The notes under the pieces are model-generated. The model did not search any database. It saw only the letters and a list, made by a program, of their open reading frames with translations, and was not told the origin of the DNA. The position numbers and the translations under genes are program-made. DNA of 57,521 bases from an uncultured Eggerthellaceae bacterium (lineage in GTDB: Bacteria > Actinomycetota > Coriobacteriia > Coriobacteriales > Eggerthellaceae), in assembly GCA_958454405.1 (NCBI GenBank), contig CAUEBO010000013.1, positions 1-57,521 on the forward strand. The letters are read 5' to 3'. This document shows positions 19,201 through 28,209 of this stretch, piece after piece (position 1 is the first letter of the stretch; each line of letters begins with the position of its first letter).

Positions 19201-22200
19201 CCACGTCGTTCGTCAACGATCCCGACGCGTCGCTTTTCACGCGCGCCATCACGGTGCGCGTGACGGTCATGCCCGCAGGCACGGTGCACGTCCACGCAAC
19301 CGTGCCGCCCGACACCTGGGCTGCGGGCACGGACGACACGTACTCCAAGCCATCCGGGAGCGTGTCGACGATGGAGACGTTCTTCGCGTGCGCATTGCCC
19401 GTGTTGTTGACCGCGATGGTGTACGGTACGATGGAGCCCGGAGACGCCTGCGTGACGCCCGCGGTCTTCACGACCGACAGGTGCACGGTTTCCTGGCCCG
19501 GGCCGACCGGATCGGTGGGTTCGGGATCGGGATTGTCGGGATCGGGCGCGGGCGGGTTCGGCCCCGGCCCGGGCGTGGCCGGCGTGTCGTTCGGCTTCTC
19601 GGGCTCGTCGGTGACCGCCCAGGCGGTGTTCTTGATGGACTGTCCCACGGCATCGGCCGTCACGATCACCTGGAACGTGAGCGTTGCCTGCTCGCCCGCC
19701 TTCAGCGTGCCCGCCGCCAACGCGATCTCGCCGGTCGCCTCGTTGTATGCAGCGGGGAACACACCCGTGTTGACGCCGTCCGGCGACGCTTCATCAGGAT
19801 AGGTGAGCGTGATCGTGGAGGAATCGACCTGCAGGCCCGAAGGCACGGCGTCGTAGAACCACCCGTTGTTCCAGCGGGAATGGGGATCGTCGCTTTTGTT
19901 GCCCATTTCCAGCGTGTAGCTGATGCGATCCCCCACTTGGGCCTTCGTGGCGCTGGGGTCCGAAAGGTTCACGGCGGTTTTCGACACCCACTTGTCGGCG
20001 GGCGTGAAGTCGACGTACGTCGATCCGGGAAGCGTCACCTCGTTCGTCTGCGCGTTCACGTCGCCGCCGCTCGCATCGGTTCCCGAAACCGTCGCGGCGT
20101 TCGTGATAACCTGGTCGGAGCCTTGCCCGACGAAAGGCGCCTCCTCGTTCAGCTTCACCTGGAACATGAGCACGTATGTCTCGTCCGTTTGCACGTCATC
20201 GGGAATCGTGTACGTTATGGAATCCGCCGCTTCGTCGTACGCGTCGTCTTCAAGGTCAACCACCGTCGCATCGGGCTTGATGAGCTTGATGCTGCCCTTC
20301 ACGAAATCCTGTCCGACGTCCAGCGCGTCGGTGATGGTCGCGGACTTCCATACCAGGTCAGGCTGGTTGTTGTTGACGGCTATTTCGTACGTGATGACGT
20401 CGCCCACGCGGTTGTGCTTGGTTCCGTCGAGCGTGCCCTGCGTTTCGTTGTGCGCGGTGAGGGAGGCCGACACCTCGGTGCCGAACACAGGATAGACGAC
20501 CACGTCGTTGTCGGGCATCGCATCCGAAGCCGACACGTACTCCCCTTGCCGCCCCTCGAAGCCGCTCTCGATGCGCCATCCCAAGAACTCCCCATCGCCG
20601 GTGGCCACGGGCTCGTAGCCGGAGAGCGCGGCCCGCACGTTCGTGCCGAACGCGGTTTCCAGCTCGTTCACGACGGAGCCTTCCCTGGCGTCTTTCACCA
20701 CCAGGCTGTGCATGTTCGGCGACCAGGTGGCTGCGATGCCAATGACCGAGTTGGTGTTGCCGCGGCTGTCAGTGACGGCGGTGATGGGCGTTCCCGCCCC
20801 GAACGCATCGTGGCCTCCGTCGGCGTTCTCGCGCTCGTACGCCCAGCCGGTGAAGTGGTAGCCGAAGCGCTCAGGGTCGGCCGGCATCCTTCCCGCCACC
20901 GCGGGATCGTCGTTCTGGTAGGCGCCGGGGTCGGTCCACAGCGTCTCGTTCTGGCCGAAGCCCGAACGGTACACCAGCGACAGCGGCGACACGACGGTCA
21001 GGTATTTCGTGCCTTGCGCCTGCACGGTGGTCTTCGCCTGATCGAGCCACTGGTACGACAGCACGTATTTGCCCAGCTCGCTCTGCTTCGCCGACCGGCC
21101 CCCCTCGAACAGCTGCTGCAGCGAGCCCGCATCGTCCCATTCGAGAGGCGCCGACATGATGCCGGCCCCCTCCGGGTTGTTCGGGTCGGGCACCACTTTC
21201 GCCACCGACAAGCGCACCACCTGCTTCTCGTCGGTTCCGCTGCTGTTCTTCAGCGTGACGGTGTAGTCCAGATTCGTTTTCTTGCCGGTCGAAGCGTCGG
21301 CGACAGCCTCGCTCGTGGAGGCGAGGTCCCCGAATTCGTGGGCCACGATGTTGTGCTTCGCAAGCTTCTCGGCTTCCGTCGCGTACACGGCGTCGTCGTT
21401 CATGTACGCGTCCAGGTTCACCGACGAGGCCACGATGAAGGTGATGCCGTCGCGATGGTCCGTCGTGGTGAGCTCGGGGGGAAGCGGCTGGTACGCGACC
21501 GATCCCGTGGGGGCGTTGTCGGGGTCTTGGTAGTACATCGTGTCGTCCGAGCCCACGATGGCCTTGCCGTCTTTGCTGATGGCCACCGAGGTGGTAGGCA
21601 CCAGGCGCAGGTTGCGCGAGCCCGTCACGCCGTCGTACACGCTCTCCGTGCGCAGCCAGCCGATGCCCGTGGCCACCGACGTCACGCTCACGTCGTTCAT
21701 GGTTTCGTCGTTCGCGTCGCTGGACAGCGTGATGATCTTCGCGTCCTTGTTGAGCGGGCTGGCATTGGGGAAGCGCCCGCCGTCGTCGTAGTACCACCAT
21801 GCCGTGTCGAGCGAGCCGTCCTGCACCATGTTGTCGTTCGTCAGCGGGAACGCATAGCGGATGCGCCGCACCGTATCGTAATCGTCGGTGCCGGGATTGA
21901 AGGCCGGCCCCTCGTTCATGCTGGGGAACAGGAACACCGTCGACGCCGACGCCTGCGAGTACGCTTTGGCGGTGCTGGCGAGCTCCTGGTTCTCGCCCCA
22001 GTCGGCGGCGGAGCCGTTTTGGAACCGTGCGATCTGGGGATACGTTCCGTTCTTCGTCACGAAGGCAGGCCCCAGATCGGCTTGCGTGAGGCTTTTGGTG
22101 AGCACTCCCGTCAAGCCGTTCACCTCGGTATGGGGCTTGGTGCCGATGGCGTTTTCCTTGGACCCCGTGGTCTGCTTGTCGTACAGGCAGTTGGAGAACG

Positions 22201-23834
22201 TGTAGGTGCCGCTCGTGTTCGCCAATCCCGCGAAGCCGCCCACCGAGCTCACGATGCTGCCGTTTTCGTTCAGGGCATGGCCCGCTTCGTCCGATTTGAG
22301 CGTTCCCACTTCGCCCGCGGCATAGCAGTTCTCGAACGAGAACGACGTCGCCCCATCTCCGATGACGCCGATGAACCCGCCCATGTTCTGGCCGCCGCTG
22401 GACATGCCCACCATGGACGTGGAATAGCAGTTCTTGAAGGTGTCGCCCGACGCTCCGTTGGAGTTGGCGATGAAACCGCCGATGCCGTTCGTGCCTTCGA
22501 TCTTGCCGGCAGCATAGCAGTTCTCGAACGTGTGATCGTTATTATGGGTCACGCCGGCGAACACGCCGGTCGACGTGTTGCCGTACACGTCGTTGTTGGT
22601 GTAGCAGTTCCGATAGGTCACGGGGCCGTAGTCGCATGAGACGAACCCGCCGGAATGGCCGCCTGGCTCGACCACCGTGCCGTCGATGGCGGCGCAGTTC
22701 TCGACGAGCGCGTTGTACGGCACTTCGGCGAACCCCGACGTGCAGCTGGCGCCCTTCACGTTCGAGTTGCGGGCGATGGTGTTCGTGATCTTGACCTGAT
22801 AGCCCCGGTACCGCTCGTCTTCTGAGTAGTTCATCGTTCCCACGCCCCAAGCGAAGGTGACGACGCCGGCGATGAGCGGCGGGGTACTGCCGCCGTCTTC
22901 CTGCCATGTCAGCGTGTCGACAACGGAGCACTGGTCGATGATGCCGCCGTCCATGCCGGCGACCAAGGGCGCTGCGTACTTGTCGGACACGTGCACCTGC
23001 GCGTTCGCCACCGTCAGGTTCTTCAGCACGAAGCCGTAGTTGTCGGCTCCCGCCCATTCGATCAAACCGGCGCGCTGGTTCGTGTACGAGCTGAGGTTGT
23101 ACACCGTATGGCCCGCTCCGTCGATGGTCGCAGCCGTGGTGTACGAGATGCCCGTCCAGTTCCGCCCGTCCTGACCGCCCAGATCGAGATCGTTCATGAG
23201 CGTGCACGACTGCTGGTTCTTCAGGGCCCAGCGGAACTGCTCGGCGGTGTAGATGCGATAGGGATTCTCACCCGAACCGTCGCCTTCGGTCGGCCGCACG
23301 CCCCCGTCGACTCCGTCCCATCGGGGCAAGCCGGTGTCTTTCCATGTGACGCGGTTCAGGCAATCCTGCCACCGTTTCGCGTAGTACGCAGGATTGCCGG
23401 GCGTGTCCTCGTCGGAATTCGCGTACAGGCCGGCCACCTCGGAGGAGGTCAGCTCGACTTCGGGCGCATCGGCGTCGTTGCCGTCGGAAGCAGATAAAGC
23501 GCGGGGAAGGCTAACGGCACCCCCCCCCCGCAAGCTCCTCGAACGTGGGCATGTGCAGGGCCTCGTCGACGGCACGGCCGGAAACGCCGTCCGCCTCGCC
23601 GCGCACCTCGATGGTGGCGCTCGCCGAAACGTCGCCACGGGCAACGGCAGGTTCGGAAGCCTCCTGCTCGCCGGACGGCTGGGCATTGGCCTGCCGGGCC
23701 GAAAGGGCCGTGCTGCCGAAAGGCACGGCGATCAAACACGATAGAATCAAGCAGAACGCCTTGCGGCACACGGGCAAACGCCCGGCATCGCGTTTGACCG
23801 ATGCCGCCGTCCCCCCACGACTCTGAGTATCCAT
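13265..23834 (-). CDS. giant DUF11-repeat surface adhesin, out of frame at a C10 run
   Basis: Cell-wall protein of ~3,522 aa once one base is removed from the G10 run (coding strand) at codon ~102. Order: signal peptide (core AFCLILSCLIAVPFG); GLUG-type beta-helix repeats with FENCYAAG motifs (~residues 390-550); an InlB-like YHFTGWAYERE stretch (~1000); 17 DUF11-type domains (about 1140-3430), many alternating between two subtypes; a Pro/Asp spacer (PDPDNPDPEPTDP, ~1430); sorting signal LARTGD, a hydrophobic helix and a basic tail. Start ATG 23834 has AGGAAAGG upstream. As sequenced, translation stops after 107 residues (MPTFEELAGGGCR). Frame length is exactly divisible by three after the one-base correction, supporting a switch or recent frameshift rather than decay. 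Likely adhesin or stalk; ligand unknown. Confidence 0.85.
23520..23529 (-). repeat. C10 homopolymer inside the adhesin gene (putative phase-variation tract)
   Basis: Ten consecutive C on the plus strand (ten G in the coding strand) immediately after the signal-peptide region. Nine G would join the signal-peptide frame to the adhesin frame as EELAGGGAVSLPRAL; ten gives a stop four codons on. Such a tract can change length by slipped-strand mispairing. Confidence 0.75.
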
Positions 23835-23965
23835 GGTGCCTTTCCTGCTCGCGTCCGCCCCTGCACCCGCTTTGCCTCGTCTTGCTCAAACGCACGAAGA
23901 GTGCCGCCAGCCCGATCGGGTTTTTCGACCAGGCTAACGACACCCCCATGTCGTATTTATGGCAT

Positions 23966-23974
23966 ACTATAGCA
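23966..23974 (-). promoter_or_regulatory. extended -10 for the giant adhesin gene
   Basis: On the minus strand TGC-TATAGT forms an extended -10 about 130 bases before the start codon, in an AT-rich patch. A -35 is not clear. The 315-bp stretch 23835-24149 otherwise holds only a hairpin at 24100-24125. Confidence 0.5.
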
Positions 23975-24099
23975 CAATGGGTGCCGAACAGGCTATTCGT
24001 CTTCGGACATCGCAAGAAGCAGCAGCGCCTCATGCCGCTGGGCCTTGATGGGCGCGTCTGAGTCAGCGACGTTGTCCACGCCCCGTCCTGTCCGTCTTC

Positions 24100-24125
24100 A
24101 GGGCGCCGCCCTGCACAGGCGCCCT
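24100..24125 (-). terminator. hairpin after the VanW gene
   Basis: AGGGCGCC / GGCGCCCT with a 10-nt loop, 25 bases past the VanW stop. No U-tract is visible on the minus strand. Confidence 0.4.
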
Positions 24126-24149
24126 GCCTTGGCCTTTCGTTGCCGTGGG

Positions 24150-25237
24150 TCAACCCGTCCCTCCGCCAGGCGATGCGCCCGGCTCCACATGAACCTGGTA
24201 CACGTCGGCCGCAAGCAGCTCGTCCGAAACCTTCATGCCATCCTGGTAGCGCACGCGGTACGATTCGGTCGCGTAGTACGTTATGGAATCCTCCGGAGCC
24301 ATCCCCTGCGCGGCAGGATCGTCGTACACCTCGCTTGCGGCGACGACATAGCGATCGACGATGTTCGATACGGCGTCGATGGTTTCCCCGTCGCGTGCGG
24401 ATGCGCCGTACAGCTTCACCTCGACGGTCTGCCCCAAGGCGGTTGCGCGGATGAACATGCTGGCATCGGTGGCGTTCCTGATGCGCAGGTCCTTCTGCCC
24501 GTACGCAAGCGTGGCGTCCAAGCCGATGGGCGCGTAGTCGCACGCCACGGTGTGGGGGTGGCGCTCGACGATTTCCATCCCGGCCTTGATTGCGGCGATG
24601 TAGAGCGCAGTGGACGCCTGGCATACGCCGCCGCCCCGCTCTTCCACGACGGCAGTGCCCCTGACGACGCCGGCCACGTGGTAGCGCTCGTCTTGGGCCG
24701 TGTCGCCCAGCACCGCGTTCACGGAGAGCGTTTCGCCCGGTTTGATCTCCGTCCCGTCCAGCTCTTCCGCAGCCAGCGCAATGTTCGCCGCGCGATCGGG
24801 ATTCCCATCTTGGGATATGGCCTTGTACTCGCCCAGCACGGCCACCTGGGATGCATCCCGGTCTCCGGCTATCTCGTCGATGAAGGCGAAGTCTTCCTTG
24901 TCGGCGCCCTCGGCGTATCCCGCCGCCGCATGCTGCTCGGCCGTCGTCCACAAAACCGGATTGCCGAACGCCATCACGGCAGCCACCGCCACGCCGCAGC
25001 CCAGCGAGAGAAGCACGAGCGGTCGCGAAGGATGCGGGCCGCTTGCGCGAGAGGGCGTCGCATGCGCGGCCGCTTGACGCACGGAAGGCGCCGGACGAAC
25101 CTGCCCGCCGGGCGTCGCGTTCGAGCGCACGCCAGCCGAAGAGCGCGTCGGCGCGGCCGCCGGATGCGCACGACACATGGGCCTTTCCTGCTTGCCGGAG
25201 GATCGGGGCATCGGCCGACGACGGTTCGGGGAGGTCA

Positions 25238-25241
<4 letters not shown>
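24150..25241 (-). CDS. VanW-family cell-envelope protein
   Basis: 363 aa. A basic, Pro/Ala/Arg-rich cytosolic N-terminus (~70 residues) is followed by one membrane helix (LVLLSLGCGVAVAAVMAFG) and an external domain. The VanW core is clear: KPGETLSVNAVLGD, GGGVCQASTALYIAAIKAG and YAPIGLDATLAYGQKDLR, then a beta-rich tail. VanW-like proteins are peptidoglycan-associated and of unsettled function; the family is named after a gene in vancomycin-resistance clusters, but none of the resistance enzymes is here. The ATG overlaps the stop of the upstream membrane-protein gene (ATGA), so the two form an operon. Confidence 0.85.
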
Positions 25242-26188
<947 letters not shown>

Positions 26189-26614
26189 GGCCGCATCCCC
26201 ATCTCTTCGTCCTGACGCAGCATGGCCGCCTCAGGACGGCCGCGCACTGCCAAACGTCAGGACCTCGTCCTTACATACGGGAGGCATTATACATCACCCC
26301 CCTTGCTCAAAAAGGACGAATACAGCTCGGAGCCGATTTGGATAGCCGAGCAAAGACTATGCGTAGGAACAGGGACGACCGAAAAGCGGTCAACGCGACG
26401 CGCCCTCATCGTGCCCTGCGCGCGACAACGAATGCCCCCCAACAGCCGCAAGGTAGCCGGGCAGAAAGCGTCGGTTTCCACTGTCCGTTAGAGCTTCGTA
26501 AGCACGTTCGCCGTCGATCGCCCGCTTCGCCGCCCTCGCCCCTGCGAACGCCATGCCAAACCCTTGTCGCCACTTAGATAAAGACGCAAAGCGCATACTT
26601 CGACCATATTTCAT
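26189..26614. promoter_or_regulatory. intergenic region with minus-strand promoter
   Basis: A minus-strand TATAAT (26286-26291) preceded by TG and a weak TTTTTG-like -35 is a likely promoter for the membrane protein-VanW operon, about 100 bases upstream of its start. From 26330 to 26614 there is a drop in GC and a short minus-strand open frame (74 codons) without a ribosome-binding site or family resemblance; I see no supported gene there. Confidence 0.45.
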
Positions 26615-26648
26615 CTGTCAAAAGGATACTGAAAATGGTATCCTTTTG
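26615..26648 (+). promoter_or_regulatory. AbiE operator-promoter (leaderless)
   Basis: Perfect 11-bp inverted repeat CAAAAGGATAC (26619-26629) / GTATCCTTTTG (26638-26648) with an 8-nt loop, ending two bases before the AbiEi start codon. CTGTCA (26615-26620), 18 bases and TATCCT (26639-26644) make a promoter whose start point would fall at about the ATG, so the mRNA is probably leaderless; no ribosome-binding site is present. AbiEi antitoxins are known to bind inverted repeats and repress their own promoter. Confidence 0.65.
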
Positions 26649-26650
26649 CC

Positions 26651-27178
26651 ATGACTTATTATGATGACATATTTGAAGCAGCGTCAGACAATTTCGGCCT
26701 CATCACCACGGAGCAAGCTCGCAAGATGGGCATCGCCAAAGAGGAGCTGAGCAAGCTGCAGGCACGCGGAAAACTCGTGCGCATCGGACACGGCGTTTAC
26801 CGAGTCAAACACCATGTGCCGTCCGCCCTCGACGTCTACGCTGACGCAGTGGCCCTCGTCGGCCCCGGAGCGTACGTGTTCGGGAAGTCCGTCTTGGCCA
26901 TGCACAACCTGGCTTCCGTCAATCCTGACGCAATCGAGGTGGGCACGCCAAAACGCATCCGAAAAAAACTTCCTCCGTATATCGAAACCGTGCGGCGTCC
27001 TCCTGGAGATGCAATCACGTTGTACGATGGAATCCCCAGCATGACCGTGGCCAATGCGATTTGTTCATGCAAAGGAGAGATCATGCCAGAGCGCCTCGAG
27101 GAAGCATTGCGAGATGCTGCCGATCACGGCCTGATAACGAGCCGAGATCTCAATGAGATCGGGAAAGAGCTGGCATGA
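26651..27178 (+). CDS. abiEi: AbiEi-type antitoxin and transcriptional repressor (pair 1)
   Basis: 175-aa cytosolic antitoxin of a type IV AbiE toxin-antitoxin system. The N-terminal winged helix (FGLITTEQARKMGIAKEELS, then RGKLVRIGHGVYRV) binds the operator overlapping its promoter; the C-terminal domain (TPKRIRKKLPPYIETV onward) follows. It overlaps the toxin gene by four bases (ATGA), so the two are co-translated. The antitoxin neutralises the toxin without stable protein contact in studied members. GC content is lower than in the neighbours, consistent with transfer. The ATG at 26651 has no Shine-Dalgarno, fitting a leaderless start. Confidence 0.85.
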   Translation: MTYYDDIFEAASDNFGLITTEQARKMGIAKEELSKLQARGKLVRIGHGVYRVKHHVPSALDVYADAVALVGPGAYVFGKSVLAMHNLASVNPDAIEVGTPKRIRKKLPPYIETVRRPPGDAITLYDGIPSMTVANAICSCKGEIMPERLEEALRDAADHGLITSRDLNEIGKELA

Positions 27179-28005
27179 CAAAATCGACGCGGCCGAACAG
27201 CAGAGTCAATCTTGACAAGGCTTTGGAACGCGAATTCGGGAGAGGCGAAGCAGCATTGCGCACCCGGACGCTGCTCGCCGACGTGATCGTCGCCCAAATG
27301 CTGCCGGAAGGCGTGGTGAAAGGCGGGGCTTCTCTCAAAATCCGCTATGGCAATCAAACGACCCGGTTCACGCGCGATCTTGATACGGCAAGAAACCAAA
27401 GCCTTGACAATTTCGTTCAGGAGCTCGAAGACGCTCTTGCGGAAGGATGGAACGGCTTCACTGGACGAGTCGTTCCCAAGAAACCAGCCGTTCCCGCAGG
27501 TGTTCCAGCCCCTTACGTCATGAAGCCGTTCGAAGTGAAGCTCAGCTACAACGGAAAGCCGTGGAGCACCGTCCGGCTCGAAGTTGGGCATAACGAAATC
27601 GGCGATGCCGAGGAAGCCGATTACCGCATCGCGCCGGACATCGTTGCAATGTTTCGACGCATCGGCCTTCCCGACCCAGAGCCTGTCGCCCTCATGCCGC
27701 TCAGCCATCAAATCGCCCAAAAGCTGCATGGACTCACCGAGCCGAAAAGCAAGCGAGCGCATGATCTCATTGACCTGCAGATCATCATGCTCGAAGAAGA
27801 AGTGGATCTCGCCCTTGTCAGACGAACGTGCGAGAGGCTTTTCTCCTACAGGCGGATGCAGGCTTGGCCACCCACTATCCGCAAGAACGACGCCTGGGAA
27901 GACTATTACAAGGGGCAGCAGCCGCCCGAATCGGTTCTTCAATCGATCGATGAAGCAATCACATGGGGAAACGCCTTGATTAGCAGCATCGCAAAAGCCC
28001 GATAG
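27175..28005 (+). CDS. abiEii: AbiEii nucleotidyltransferase toxin (pair 1)
   Basis: 276-aa toxin of the nucleotidyltransferase fold. Motif I: KGGASLKIRYG followed by TRFTRDLDTA (G-G ... D-x-D catalytic acids). Motif III: IAQKLHGLTEPKSKRAHDL, where QKLHG and the following RAHDLIDLQ supply the conserved Lys and motif IV Asp. Studied relatives transfer nucleotides to RNA or otherwise arrest growth on phage infection. It overlaps abiEi by four bases. A second, unrelated-looking pair is at 53852-55431. The transcript may continue, but the helicase gene 205 bases on has its own AT-rich promoter. Confidence 0.85.
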   Translation: MTKSTRPNSRVNLDKALEREFGRGEAALRTRTLLADVIVAQMLPEGVVKGGASLKIRYGNQTTRFTRDLDTARNQSLDNFVQELEDALAEGWNGFTGRVVPKKPAVPAGVPAPYVMKPFEVKLSYNGKPWSTVRLEVGHNEIGDAEEADYRIAPDIVAMFRRIGLPDPEPVALMPLSHQIAQKLHGLTEPKSKRAHDLIDLQIIMLEEEVDLALVRRTCERLFSYRRMQAWPPTIRKNDAWEDYYKGQQPPESVLQSIDEAITWGNALISSIAKAR

Positions 28006-28126
28006 ACGACAGGCAACCTTCCATCCCACCGGGTATCTTCAGCAGCCGTCGAGAAGAAAAACCTTGCGAACCGATCGCAAAAGCACTCGCAGGTTAGCTT
28101 CTCATGCGAATAGTGATCTTTTCGGT

Positions 28127-28192
28127 TTGCAAACTCATATGGTGTAGGGTAATCTATTTGCTTATATTTTAACCTTTTTCAATTGGAAGGTT
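28127..28192 (+). promoter_or_regulatory. promoter and inverted repeat before the helicase gene
   Basis: TTGCAA (28127-28132), 17 bases and TAATCT (28150-28155) form a plausible promoter in a very AT-rich patch. Further on, AACCTT and AAGGTT arms (about 28171-28192) form an inverted repeat just before the ribosome-binding site GAAAGG. Confidence 0.4.
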
Positions 28193-28209
28193 AGCGAAAG
28201 GCTGCGACT

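Noticed and set aside
18959..22639. Very long plus-strand open frame (1,226 codons) opposite the adhesin
   Set aside because: The composition is Arg/His/Gly-rich with no domain, and it is antisense to well-formed DUF11 repeats. It is a by-product of GC-rich third-position bias; the same holds for 12668-16246 and 16433-17842.
26390..26614. 74-codon minus-strand frame before AbiE
   Set aside because: No ribosome-binding site, no family resemblance, and it overlaps the AbiE promoter region.
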